A stretch of 64,000 nt of DNA from Macrosoma leucophasiata (GCA_036365455.1 JAWQUS010000007.1:17686001-17750000); one strand, 5' to 3'; positions 10,914 through 21,994 are shown, numbered from the stretch's first letter. Program-made: numbers and translations. Notes: generated by a model not told the origin, from the sequence alone.

Positions 10914-10952
10914 GAGCTGTGAATAATCTAGAACCTAGATTATTCACAGCTC
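10914..10952. repeat. Perfect 18-bp hairpin with 3-nt spacer
   Basis: Arms gagctgtgaataatctag (10914-10931) and its exact reverse complement (10935-10952) surround aac. The sharp edges and tiny loop match a template-switch footprint. Confidence 0.95.
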
Positions 10953-12005
10953 GCAGCATAATAAATGCTACTTCATGGTTACCTATTTCAAATGTACATT
11001 TTCTCGATATGTTCTTGATCTTTCAGCAAAATGTATAGAATTAATTGAATGGTAGATGCACATGTTTTAATTTATCATTCAATCAATTCGTTACAATTCA
11101 ACTAATCTGAATAAAAGTAAAATGCTTAGGAATGTTTAACATAAAAACTTGCCGAGATATAGTAAATGATTTGGAAGAAAATTGGGAAACTTTATTTACT
11201 AGCAACACTCATGATTTCATATGGCTGTCTCATGAGCGGCCACACGCGGGCTACATCTAGTACTTAATCTAAGATGCAGACTAATAAGATTATTACTGTC
11301 CGTCCGGTCCCGAATCACTTGCCTACCGTATGGATCTACATCACAGATCATTAAACTAGATCTACATCCGACTAAAACTCCAATACGGGTCCGACAGTTC
11401 CGGTCCGCAGTTCCGAACGTGGGTCCGAGAGTTCCGGTCCAACAGTTCCGGCCGGACCCGCGATGTGTAGGTCCGGATCCGAAACATCGGATCTACATCG
11501 CGGGTTTGAACAGGTGATGTAATATGGCATCAATTATTGATCCGTGATCTGATCCATTCGCGGTGCAGGTCCAGCCCAGATCCGAACAGTACCGACCGCA
11601 GACAAGTTACATAGGCCGCGTACTGTATGCTAAATAACTGGCAACACTGGCAGACACTGATTGCACTGCAGCTGTCAAAATGTCAATTCTGTCAAAGTGT
11701 CTAACTAAAGATGAGATCCGATTCTAAATTAATCTACTATCTTTACATCCTCTAAAATGTATTATTTTGTGATGTGAGTGATCCCATAACGTGAAGGTAC
11801 AATAATAACGACTTATCTTAGTTAGTATTAACAAAACAATGCCATATTACATCATCTGTTCAAAGTAGAATTGCTTTTGTTTCAGATACTATGGGCCTTA
11901 TATGTCACACTTGCGGCACGGCACTTTTATGTGTGCCTAAACGTGTATCAGTAGTTGCAGAATGATGATAAGTTATCGTTAACGATACTTTCGTATGAAT
12001 CAACA

Positions 12006-13016
12006 ATGGGTAACCAAAATAGTTGCTGTTGTTATCGTAGTCCATCGCCAATTAGGAAAGACATAGTGAAGCTTGAAGACTACCTACCGGAAGGTGAAGT
12101 GAGTTCTAATAACATCCAACATATAAGCGAAAGAGAGCCCGATGATGGCGATATTGATCCCTCACAAGATCCCATTGCGGGTACTATATTCATGGAAAGA
12201 TCCAAAGCGTCAATTGAAAATGGCATGACCAGAAAACGAAGTCAGCATCAGATAGCAGAAAACAAGCTCAAAAAAAGCAGTTCCTGTTCAACAATATATT
12301 TAGACGACAGTACAGTATCTCAGCCTAATTTAAAGAATACTGTAAAATGTGTAGCCTTAGCTATCTACTATCATATTAAGAATAGAACATCAGAACGCAG
12401 GCTCGATATTTTTGATGAAAAACTGCATCCATTGAGTAAAGATGGGGTTAGTGATGACTATGATAAGTATAATCCTGAACATAAGCAAATCTATAAGTTT
12501 GTACGAACATTGTTTAATGCTGCTCAGTTGACTGCTGAATGTGCTATTATTACTTTGGTATATTTAGAAAGACTTCTCATATGTGCAGAGTTAGATATTG
12601 CACCATCTAACTGGAAAAGGATTGTTTTGGGTGCAATATTGCTGGCTAGTAAGGTGTGGGATGACCAGGCTGTTTGGAATGTAGACTACTGCCAAATTCT
12701 TAAGGATATCACTGTAGAAGATATGAATGAACTTGAAAGGCAATTCCTAGAGATGTTGCAATTCAACATCAATGTACCATCTAGTGTATATGCTAAGTAT
12801 TATTTCGATCTGCGGACCCTCGCTGAAGCTAATGATTTAGCTTTCCCCAGTGAACCACTGAGTAAAGAAAGGGCACAAAAGCTGGAAGCCATGTCTCGGG
12901 TTATGGAGGATAAAATAGCTGCAGAGGTTGTTAAAAATGGCATTAAGAAGTGGTCAAGTCTAGACAATGTCAATTCTGGTGCTGGGGTGAGGCGTAGTGT
13001 GGCCATATTGTCTTAA
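12006..13016 (+). CDS. CycY: Cyclin Y
   Basis: A 336-residue protein. It starts [10 protein letters not shown], a Gly-2 N-myristoylation signal with adjacent cysteines, as expected for plasma-membrane-anchored cyclin Y. The frame is open 17 codons upstream but lacks a better ATG. Residues about 95-115 contain [19 protein letters not shown], the conserved serine-rich stretch where cyclin Y is known to be phosphorylated and bound by 14-3-3. The cyclin box spans about 150-280 ([41 protein letters not shown]). Cyclin Y partners CDK14/PFTAIRE kinases (Eip63E in flies) and is linked to Wnt co-receptor phosphorylation. The whole coding region is one exon. A possible 90-bp 5' UTR intron (donor near 11797, acceptor at 11885) is weak evidence that this is the normal gene and not a retrocopy. 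Polyadenylation signals lie at 13446 and 13897. Confidence 0.95.
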   Translation: MGNQNSCCCYRSPSPIRKDIVKLEDYLPEGEVSSNNIQHISEREPDDGDIDPSQDPIAGTIFMERSKASIENGMTRKRSQHQIAENKLKKSSSCSTIYLDDSTVSQPNLKNTVKCVALAIYYHIKNRTSERRLDIFDEKLHPLSKDGVSDDYDKYNPEHKQIYKFVRTLFNAAQLTAECAIITLVYLERLLICAELDIAPSNWKRIVLGAILLASKVWDDQAVWNVDYCQILKDITVEDMNELERQFLEMLQFNINVPSSVYAKYYFDLRTLAEANDLAFPSEPLSKERAQKLEAMSRVMEDKIAAEVVKNGIKKWSSLDNVNSGAGVRRSVAILS

Positions 13017-13068
13017 CTTTTAGTCATGAGCCAAAATTTGGATCCAAATTTGTATCACAAAACACTTA

Positions 13069-13203
13069 GCCTGGGTTCCACCACAATGTATTTGTTGTAA
13101 CATTGCACATCTTTCTCTAACTTAAAGAAATCTGTTAAATTTAGAGAAGGATGTGAAATGTTACAATTACTTTAACAAATAGGTATCATGATGCAACCCA
13201 GGC
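13069..13203. repeat. Foldback repeat in the cyclin Y 3' UTR
   Basis: An imperfect inverted repeat with terminal GCCTGGGTT and AACCCAGGC arms. Inner arm blocks (tatttgtt, gtaacatt, cacatc, ttctctaa) match their complements. It starts 53 bp after the cyclin Y stop codon, before both polyadenylation signals, so the mRNA should carry a stem of about 50-60 bp. It looks like a small MITE. Confidence 0.8.
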
Positions 13204-13445
13204 ATAAAATTTGTGAGATTTTATTGTATATTAAGTGATCATGCACCATATTATTATTTTTTTTATTCTATCTTTTATGCATCGTACTGAGCTCTAGTAT
13301 TTTAACAAATTTGACTTATTACCCAATATTTTTAATATGTTAAGTTAAATTAGCTTCCACCAGTAACTTTGTTTAGGCTTCATTTAATATTTGTCTATAT
13401 ATATATTTAATATAATAATATTATCCATGGTAACCACTGTGAAGA

Positions 13446-13629
13446 AATAAAAGTTGAGATACATGTGTGCTAATTGCATCCAAATCTTTCCAGTGTATTT
13501 GATATAATAATATGTATCTATATGTATCTGTTACATGCAAACATTTACACTTAAAATATTAGTGGAATAATATGTAACAAGTGTGATGTTTTTCATATAT
13601 GTCAACTTTGGTTATACCTAGTGTAATTA

Positions 13630-13687
<58 letters not shown>

Positions 13688-13902
13688 CTATTTTAGATTA
13701 TTGTAATATTTTTATTTAAAGTGCACAAATGCTAAGTAACTGTTATTAATAATCAAGGAAATTTCATTACAATATTTCAGTCAGTTATTAATAATGATAG
13801 TCCTTAAAATGAAAGACTTGTAAAAATGTGGTCCAATATTTTTTGTATTATACTCATAACTGCTATTTTGATTCTGCTACCTACTTATATGTAACAAATA
13901 AA
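13446..13902 (+). terminator. Cyclin Y polyadenylation signals
   Basis: Two canonical AATAAA hexamers are at 13446-13451 and 13897-13902, on the coding strand 430 and 880 bp after the stop. Between them lies a (TA)n microsatellite. Which is used cannot be told. Confidence 0.55.
13631..13685. repeat. (TA)n microsatellite
   Basis: About 27 perfect TA dinucleotides in the distal cyclin Y 3' region. Confidence 0.95.
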
Positions 13903-14473
13903 TTATGATTCTGTGTCTTATATTAACTTCCAATTTATATTAATTTTATTCTTTAGTTTAAACTTATTAGAAGCACTTATATAGATAGTTTGCTTCCAAA
14001 ACTAAGCTGCTTAGCGTTAGGCAAATAGAATGTGGAAATGCATTTTGACTGATATAAGGATCTTGTGATTGTGGTATAAATGTCTTAGTCAACAGATTTT
14101 TTTTTTCAATTAACATTTCTCTGACTTATTGCATTTAGAATTCAGATTTAGTGTGTATATGAAATAATGCCAAATTATTTTATAATCAAATAATATGTTC
14201 CATTAAATGAATAATCATTCATTAATGAATTATATAAATATGAATATTTGTGGTGGCAATAGTTTGTATGTTTCTTTAATATCTCTCGAACAATAGGAAT
14301 TGAATGAACTCATTAACCAAGTGTAGATTGTGAGTAAGATATGCAATTCATACTTTATGTATCTTTAATGTCATAAGGTGAATAAAACATTTTATATGAG
14401 ACTTTTAAAAGGGTTTAATTTCATAATTTCAGCCGGAAAACGTTAAGGTACCTACTGCTGACCAATCGTCTTC

Positions 14474-14690
14474 TCCAAAAATGCATACAACAACCCAACC
14501 GATCGGTCTTCGGTTATCCTCGTGGAGAGGGCTGCCCACGCTTCGTCTTCTCGGTTCACGGTCACCTGTCTGTTCTTTAAGCTACGTGCCTTGCCACTTG
14601 ATGTTTGCCTTTTGCCGCGCCATGTCGGCTAATTTGCCTGTCATACGCATCTCCCCACATCTGATTCGATCTCGCGCATAAAGGTTCGAC
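14474..14690 (-). repeat. Degraded RTE-type LINE fragment (RT C-terminus)
   Basis: The minus strand reads pieces similar to the C-terminus of the RTE element at 6.9-8.1 kb, for example LADMARQKANIKWQ in place of IAKQISKLKWQW, with stops in between. It is an old fragment, 5' of a hAT insertion. Confidence 0.6.
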
Positions 14691-14797
14691 GCAAAGAGTA
14701 TAGGTACAAGGTTCGACGGGTTGACGGCAGCCATCGCAAAGGGCCGACGGCTGCCGTCGCATTATGTATAGGCTCCGGAGAATACATGGGCCTAAGG

Positions 14798-17700
14798 CAG
14801 TGATTCTCAAACTTTTTAAATGATGGAACCCTTTTGGGAATCCAAATACTTGATGGAACCCTACAATAAAACAATTGTTTTTATATGTGTATTTTTTATT
14901 AATCAGCATAATAAAAGTACAATGTAACAGTTACTAATTATTATTTACTTCACCACTTGGCAAGGACAATAATAGAAAACATTTAAAAAGAAAAAATCTA
15001 ACTAGTGGAAGGTATGAAACTGTTTTTATTTTTCATCAATTGGTTGATATCAGGTTTGATGGAAGAAAGTTGGAGTCTCATATCAGCTTCGGCGTCCAGT
15101 CCATTGCGATATTTTGTTTTCGTGGCTGCGTAGGCAGAGAATCCTGTTTCGCTCAAATATGTAATTGGGAACGGGAGAAGAATATCCAGAGCCATTTGGC
15201 CAAGCATTGCATATTCATCTTGGATTCTGCACCAAAAATCATTGAGAGGCGTCGTTTTGAACAGTGACTCCATACTTGTATCTGATGACATTTCTAAAAG
15301 TGATTCATATATCTCGTTTGACATGTTTTCAGGCTTTTCCAAGTTGGGTAAAAAAGGATTATGAATCCATGAATTCACTTTAATTTTTGTATTTTGTTCT
15401 TCGGGAAAATACTTTTCAAAAGATGCGCGCATCGAACTGAGATATTGGACCAATTCTTCAAACACATCATCTTCAAACATTTCTGAGTCGTTTTCGCTAA
15501 CAAACTCACTGAGTAACGTAAAGCAATGCAAATGATCCAAAAATTTTCTTTTAAAAGCAGTTATTTTATTATCGGTTCAGGCCTACACTGTTGTCTGTTT
15601 ACCTTGCAACGATAAATTCAATTCGTTAAGTTTTTGAAAGATATCCGCCATAAAAGACAATCGGAACAACCAAGTTTTATCATACAAACGGTCCTTTAAA
15701 TTAAAAGAAGATATATTTCCAATCATTCAAACGTGATGCTGGCAGTTATGCCTCCTGGCGGTTGCCAATAAAAAAAAATAATTAAAAGAAGTATCTGCTG
15801 AAAGAAACATTTGTAACTCGGCTCTAAGTTCAAATAGCCTTGTTAAAGTTTTGCCCGAGACAGCCATCGCACTTCTGTATAGAGCAGCAGTGTTTTATGT
15901 TTGCTGCCATAATCCTCACACAATAATGAGAACAATCGGGATTGTAGTGGTCGTGATTTGATAAAATTAATTATTTTTACCGCTTCATCCATAACTAATT
16001 TTAGATTTGACGGCATTTGCTTCACCGCAAGTGCTTGTCTATGCAGAATACAATGACTGGCACTACAATTAGGCGCTTTATTTTTCATTCGTGACACTGC
16101 TCCTGCTGTTTTACCTGTCATCGCCTTGGCCCCATCTGTACAAATGTCAGTGCAATTGTTCCAACTGATCTCACAATAACCAGCAGGATAGCCAAACCAG
16201 CGACATCAGTCGACTCGTCCATTTGCAAGGCGAATCGTGTATTTTGTAGACGTGCAACTAGTTCTTGTTTGACGAAGCTTGCCAGATCATGGATTCGTCG
16301 TGAAACAGTATCGTTTGATAGCGGAACAGTAGAAAGATGCTTTGCAGATTTTTCATCGAGCATACATTTTGTTATGTCTAATACACATGGTTTTATTAAT
16401 TTCTCAGCGATAGTATGCGCTTCGCCTGCTTGTGCAATGCGATAGCTAACTAAATATGATGCCTCCGTGGCCTTTTCGTTGATAGTTTGTGTTACATGCA
16501 TCATATTTTTTTGACTTTGTAATAACTGATCTTTTTTGCCAACAAAAAATTCTTTATTCTTGTCTTTAGACTCGGGGTGTACAGTTTCTAAATGTCGGCG
16601 CAATTTGGCAGGTGGCATGGAACTATTAGGAAGCAGTTTACTACAGAGCATGCAGAGAGGTGAGCCGTTGGAATCAACAAATCCGAAACTGATATAAGAT
16701 TCATCATACTTCCTTCTTTTCGTCTTTGAAACCGTCGAGCTTGACGTCATGGCATCATCTTCTGGATCGGTGATTGCTATAGTCTCCGCGCGCACCGCTT
16801 TCGAACATTCAGCGTCATTAGAAGCGGTTGTTGCAACACCTTTAAGCCAACGTTACATTCTTCTTTATTTATAATGTTACACGTCAGGATAGTGGGGTTT
16901 AAATAATGCACAATCGTTACTGCGTATAAGAGACTAAATTTAGTACCTACAGTGAAGAAATGTATAAAACTGAGACGACAGAGTACAGCAGGCAGTAAAA
17001 CAATCAACACTAGTTTCTCGCTAGCGAGCTTGTAAGTAGGTAGTAACTTATCGCTCCGAACGCTAATCGTCAACTGACGACGCGCGATTTTTTTTTTTTT
17101 TTTTTTTTTCCTTTCGAATGGACAGTGTTACTGTTGGCAAAGTGCCTCTACAGTGTAACCGGACAAAGACGACGCGCGACGCGCGATCGCCGCTTTTATA
17201 CCTAGACTCGATCTCAAATATTCTCGAAAATACTCGAGTTGGCACCTTTGATAAACAAAAAGAAAAAATAAGAACAGAAATTTAAAAATTGCGTTTAAAA
17301 GTTAAGAGTCGAAAATCGCTTGTTGACAACTATAGCGTCTAATTCAGAGACGGCTTTTATCAAAGAGACTGCGCGCTCACAAGTATACTACCCGTTGGTA
17401 TGACGTTAGAAAAGTAGCGTCAGCAATACATACTATACAAATATTTTTTATTTAATTGTAACAATAAAAATTGTGTACGTACATATTTGGGTAAAACAAT
17501 GACACATTGTAAGTTTTGTTGTCACGTGGGGGAGGGTACGCGCATTCCACAGACCGGCAAACTTAGAGCGAACGGGTTGTACAAGTATAAAATTGTTGAT
17601 ACCAAACTTATGAGATATTGTACCAGCTATTGTAACACATGTTTCTACAAATACAAATAAATAAATAAATAACGTTCATAACGTTTTGTGCGGCCGCGGA

Positions 17701-17801
17701 GCGACCAGAGAGAGCTGTTTTGATTTTTTTTTTCTAAATTCTTGCGGAACCCCGACAGAGGTAACCCTAGGGTTCCGCGGAACACACTTAGAGTATAGCT
17801 G
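14798..17801 (-). mobile_element. Buster-like hAT DNA transposon, defective
   Basis: The ends are CAGTGATTCTCAAACTTT at the left and, as reverse complement at the right, CAGCTATACTCTAAGTGTG. Eight flanking bases on each side are gcctaagg (14790-14797) and gtctaagg (17802-17809), one mismatch apart. A central TA (nnnTAnnn) is the known target preference of the Buster branch of hAT. The element is 3.0 kb, with its transposase on the minus strand and about 900 bp of 5' leader containing a poly-T run (17088-17109). Confidence 0.88.
14998..16795 (-). pseudogene. hAT (ZBED5-like) transposase, frameshifted
   Basis: The N-terminal part (16118-16795) has a BED-type zinc finger: CMLC followed by HLETVH, with about 20 residues between. 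Next comes the conserved TEASYLVSYRIAQAGEAHTI region and the first catalytic-domain piece MDESTDVAGLAIL. The frame then shifts into 15843-16121 (NCSASHCILHRQALA). About 300 bp (15541-15842) contain stops. The C-terminal dimerisation part (14998-15540) is open and ends with LPFPITYLSETGFSAYAATK. The layout matches ZBED5-type hAT transposases. It is inactivated by at least one frameshift and several stops. Confidence 0.85.
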
Positions 17802-17809
17802 GTCTAAGG

Positions 17810-18240
17810 TGAGTGAATGAGAAATGTCATGCCAAATTTTGGACCACGTGAGTAAAGTTGTCTAAATGGCTGGGCCGGTTTTCCATCGCCAGCACGGCAT
17901 ATTTATCTATTCCGTGTTCGCAAGCGAATACTTTCAAGCTCGGAGTGGTGCCCCGCTATTATTACACCATTAGTCACGTCAGAGTGGATAGCTCTTGCAG
18001 AAATTTAAATAAATAAGCGCAGCCTAGGTATTATCTTTTCTCCAAATGCAATTGCCACCTGCAGCTCCACCCTAACCGGCCAATGAAAGCAAGCCAGAGG
18101 TGAGAAACCTGATGCTCGGTCCGGCCACACGATTGTAGGTATGGCGGATGAAACGGAGCCCAGTTCTCTCAGAGGGACTTGATGGTGGAGGTTATTGTCG
18201 CTACCTACTCACCAATAGCTCTTCACGAACTGCTGTTACA
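17810..18240. other. Intergenic stretch, no gene seen
   Basis: No coding or clear repeat structure is recognised. The phrase tatttatctattccgtg recurs at about 41196, so part of it may be an unnamed dispersed repeat. Confidence 0.5.
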
Positions 18241-18249
18241 TTATTATTT

Positions 18250-18473
18250 CACTTATTTATTTAAAACCTTATTTTTTTTACATAGTATATACACGTATGA
18301 AAAACAAATATACTATAAATAATAAAATAAAAAATAGCTTGCCGCCGGCAGCGGGAACAGGGTCCAAGCTACCGGTAGTTAGAGACGCAGAGAGAGAGAG
18401 GGATCTTCTCACTATTCGTGCCGTGTCAAGGAGCACTGCCTCCTGCATCAGGCCCCTGACCCTGCCGTCCAAC
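18250..18473 (-). mobile_element. 5'-truncated R4/Dong LINE 3' end (first copy)
   Basis: This 224-bp piece repeats, with clear divergence, the 3' end of the neighbouring Dong element (shared phrases tgccgccggcagcg, cagggtccaagct, tgcatcagg). It is flanked by (TTA)n tracts at 18241-18249 and 18474-18482. Each copy ends at its own TTA tract, which fits separate insertions into one TAA microsatellite better than a simple tandem duplication. Confidence 0.75.
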
Positions 18474-18482
18474 ATTATTATT

Positions 18483-20228
18483 CCACTTATTTATTCATCC
18501 AACTTATCAAATAATTTTTTACATATATATGTTTAAAAAAAAAAAAAACAACAAATATATATATAAAAAATTAAAAAATAGTGTGCCGCCGGCAGCGAGA
18601 GCAGGGTCCAAGCTGCCGGTGGTTAGGGACACAGAGACAGGAACCTCCTCACTATGCGTGCCGTGCCGAGGAGTACTGCTTTCTGCATCAGACCCTTGAT
18701 CCATCCACCTAGCGAGAGCCTCTTGAGATGTTGGTCGAGGCTCTTCGCTATCAGCCCGTTCACCGATACGACTATCGGCACAATGATGGCCGAATCCACA
18801 TCCCACATGGCGACAACCTCGTGAGCCAGATCAAGATATTTAATTTCCTTGTCTTTTTCGGCTTTCACGAGATTCTCATCATGCGGGACGGTGATGTCGA
18901 TCATCATTACGCGGCGCTCCGAGCGATCTATCACCACTATATCAGGCTTATTGGCAACAATAGTCCTGTCAGTGATGATAGATCGGTCCCAATACATCGT
19001 GACATGGTCATTTTCCAGAACTGGGTCGGGCACATACCTGTAGTACGGCACCTCCGCGGCTACAAGACCGTATTTCAAGGCAAGTTGCTGATGGATTATC
19101 CTGGCTACTTGGTTGTGTCTGTGCAAGTATTCGCCGTTGGCAAGACTCGAACAGCCGGAAACAATATGCCTGATTGATTCACCCGGTCGATGGCATGCCC
19201 GACATATGTCGACCGTTCCATCCTTCAGGATAAACTTCCGGTAGTTGTTGGTCATTACCACTTCGTCCATAATTGCACAAACAAAACCTTCGGTTTCCCC
19301 AAAGAGGTCACCGAATCGCAGCCAGGCCACAGACGCTAAGAAATCTACATCGGGCCCATGGAGGGCCCGGTAAAAACGCCCGTGTAGCTCCTTGCCTTGC
19401 CATACAATCCTGCGGTCGCTAGTCGTGAGCACCTCAGGTTTGCGCCAGTTCTTTTTAGCCAAAGAGAGTGGGGTGAGTCCGCTGTCGACCGCCACCACAT
19501 CCCGATGCATCTCTCCGCCGGCCGTCAGAAAGTATTCTCGGAGATTACACACCTCACGGTTGTGTAGGGTCTTGGCGCTTAGAACGCCACGACCCCCACA
19601 TCTCCGTGGGATGTATAATCTCATCACCGAAGACCGTGGGTGATGCATGCGGTGCGCTGTCAGTAAAGAGCGAACTCGCCTGTCAAGGGCATCCAGTTCG
19701 GTCTGAGTCCACTTGAGTATGCCGAAGGAGTACAGCAAGACCGGCATGACCCAACCGTTGAAGGCGCGCACCCTATTACCGCCCGACAAAAGACTTTTCA
19801 GTACTTTTGTCAGGCGACCAAAGAAACGTTCCTTCAACGATTGTCTCATCTCGACCTCGCGTATACCTAAGGCCTCCGCCATACCCAAGTACTTATAGCT
19901 CTCGGTGGCAGAGAGGTTTCGGAACGGGATGGAACCCGGGAGATTCATTCCCTCGGATTCCATTATCTGCCCCTGTCGTACATGCATAACAGCGCATTTT
20001 TCGATTCCGAATTCCATCCTGATAGAGTTACTGAAGTTTTCAGTTACCTTCAGTAGCTCAGACAGGTTGGAATTACTGGAACCGAACAATTTCAGGTCAT
20101 CCATGTATAGCAGGTGAGATATCGTCCGACCACCTCTTCGCAACCGATAGCCAAGCCCCGAAGCCTCTAGCAGCGTGCTGAGAGGATTCAGGGCCAGGCA
20201 AAACCATAAGGGGCTCAGACTATCGCCC
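18483..20228 (-). mobile_element. 5'-truncated R4/Dong LINE in (TAA)n
   Basis: A minus-strand non-LTR element cut off at RT motif B. Its 5' junction is at 20228, directly against (TTA)n (20229-20240), and its 3' end meets a second (TTA)n tract (18474-18482). Dong, first known from Bombyx, is recorded as inserting into TAA repeats, and the flanks here agree. Confidence 0.85.
18623..20228 (-). pseudogene. Dong ORF, RT C-terminal half plus restriction-like endonuclease
   Basis: The open frame enters at GDSLSPLWFC (RT motif B), followed by LLYMDDLKLFG (motif C, YxDD as MDD). The thumb region follows, then a CCHC knuckle (CRACHRPGESIRHIVSGC). Last is a restriction-like endonuclease with KPDIVVIDRSERRVMMIDI, the PD...D/E core used by R4-clade elements to nick target DNA. 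The reading frame is intact for over 530 codons. Only the part before motif B is missing, so this copy is dead by truncation and not by mutation. The ATG at 20245 comes from the flanking TAA tract and is accidental. Confidence 0.88.
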
Positions 20229-20824
20229 TTATTATTATTACTCATTAAAAATAATAGTTTGTGTTATGTTAAGTAACAATTTTATTACCTACTTATTACA
20301 ATTTTATTTTGAGGTGATTCATTATGATTGATTGTTCGATCTTCTACTACTGTAATATTAAACTCTTTGTCATTAAAAAAAATCATAAACTTTTATATTG
20401 GTAAACTATGTAAGTCATTATTTAGATTTTTCTAAAAAGAACCTCTCAGTGGTCTCCTTATGATCGATCAACGGGAATTGATCCGAAATCAATCGCTTTC
20501 ACGAACCCACTTTCATGGTTGTGGTTAGTTTTACTCCCCCAATTAATAAAAATCCCAGGTGTCGTCGTTAAGGTGTCATTAGACCCTCCCCTCGGTGCGT
20601 CAACTATAGAACTCTCTTTGGAACAAGTCCTATAATATAAGTTTAACAATTAGTTTTTTGAGGCTATAAGGTTACCTACCTATTGAATGTTTTGCAATGT
20701 AAAGCTACACTGTTGCCCGGGGGTCTTACTTACCTGTTAACTGTGAGGTTCGATATTCAGCATTGTGTTGCCGCATGTACCTACTGTAATCGAGCCGCTT
20801 ACATTCATGGTAAATAATACTATA

Positions 20825-21070
20825 GCCTATATATAATATATACTACCTATATCACCATGAAACCAGAGATTTCAATGTAGATGCGTTGCCATTTCTGAGG
20901 CCTAAGGTATTATGCGTCTGTGTCGGAAATTACAGGGCCGCACATCACCACCTCACCAGTACACGATAGTGCTAAACACTACCATTTACCGGCAAGCAGG
21001 ATTAAGTAATGCGGTGGTGCCTATGCCCGCGAACTCAGTCACTGCAGCTCTACCACCAGCAATGCAAAAC
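20825..21070 (-). repeat. Lepidopteran dispersed repeat, 250-bp family
   Basis: This family is recognised by gaggcctaaggt, gtgccggaaattacaggg, gaacactaccatttagcggc and ggtggtagagct (or complements). Other copies lie at 5995-6105, 33205-33475, 33605-33755, 41305-41430, 44204-44826, 46950-47060, 57830-58085 and 62572-62735. The T-rich left end of most copies suggests the element reads on the minus strand here. Confidence 0.75.
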
Positions 21071-21319
21071 TGGTAACATATTATTGCGTTGTCATCAGTA
21101 TGCAGTTTCAAATTAATCAGACTTTTGGAAATTGATGACGTGAGCTCCGGACCCGGAGCTCTACCACCAGTATCGGAAGACTGCTATCAAATTATTGCAT
21201 TGTCATCGGTCCGTGATACGTTACTTAAGCAAAGTTTCAAATTATTCAGACTTCTGGAAATTGGTGAAATTATGCTCAAAGAATCCCTTACATATATGTA
21301 TGTAGTATATAGCCTATGT

Positions 21320-21349
21320 AACCTATGATACACATATGTATCATAGGTT
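21320..21349. repeat. 13-bp hairpin with 4-nt spacer
   Basis: Arms aacctatgataca and tgtatcataggtt flank cata. Perfect pairing. Confidence 0.9.
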
Positions 21350-21433
21350 CATAGCTATGAACATGATTATTTTGATAAGAAATACATGCAAGAAGTTTTT
21401 GTTTACCAAGTACAGTGGTTTAAGAAATGTCTA

Positions 21434-21840
21434 AGTAATGGTAGAGGTTGTTAAAAACTTTCTAACAATTCGGCAAGTGTTTAATATTGTAGCTTTTTGG
21501 AGAAGGTTAATGATATACGATGGAATGCTTAGTGTTTCAAGGCTATTACGAAGATTTTTATGAATGACTCCAGTTGATGAAATTACAATTGGTACAATGT
21601 AAATAGTTTTGACCTTCCACTGTGTTTTAATTTGTATCGCTAAATCCTGGTACTTTGATAGTTTATCTGATACTGTATTTTGGATATTATGTGTGTTTAG
21701 TATAGCTATGTCAATGATATAAACTGTTTTATTCAGTTTGTCGTAGAATATTATTATTTTTTTTTTGCACTCCTGTATGTACCAGAATATCAGCTTTGCA
21801 GCTCTTGCTGCAACAAATAGCTGAGATGGGTACCATTTTT
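21434..21840 (-). pseudogene. AT-rich R4-clade LINE relic (endonuclease C-terminus)
   Basis: The minus strand is open for about 114 codons up to a TAG near 21434. It reads IIIFYDKLNKTVYIIDIA, then IYIVPIVISSTGVIHKNL and ILNTCRIVRKFL. These align in order with the Dong copy at 18.6-20.2 kb (VVIDRSERRVMMIDI, AIIVPIVVSVNGLIAKSL, LLGTARIVRRFL). It is thus the nuclease tail of another R4-type element, far more AT-rich. A run of ten A residues causes a frameshift before IIIFYD (ADILVH is readable in the next frame). Confidence 0.75.
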
Positions 21841-21994
21841 CCTGGCTTCACATGACCATATCGTCTAAGTTTGTATGTTAGTTGTCTCCTTTATTTTTTC
21901 TCTTTTCTTTTTATGTATGTATGTTGTGTGTTGTCAGGTAAATAAATGTATTTCTTCTTTCTTCTTCTTATATTCAAAACAGATGGATGAAGAT

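Larger units (their letters stand above)
9422..11880. other. Intergenic stretch before cyclin Y
   Basis: No coding region is supported. It holds TATCGATA-containing AT-rich DNA (9530-9580), two perfect hairpins (9881-9920, 10914-10952), a tRNA-like sequence (10205-10292), a LINE 3' tail (10329-10445) and a repetitive GC-rich stretch (about 11280-11610) made of variants of ggtccgacagttccgg. The last part before 11885 is likely cyclin Y promoter and 5' UTR. Confidence 0.6.
20241..21433. other. Intergenic stretch with one dispersed repeat
   Basis: No gene is seen. A copy of the dispersed repeat carrying ttccggcacagaggc occupies 20825-21070 and a 13-bp hairpin (spacer cata) lies at 21320-21349. 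The minus-strand frame at 20458-20649 shows no features. Confidence 0.55.

Noticed and set aside
20458..20649. A 63-codon minus-strand frame as a gene
   Set aside because: No features, no splice context, and within repeat-rich intergenic DNA.
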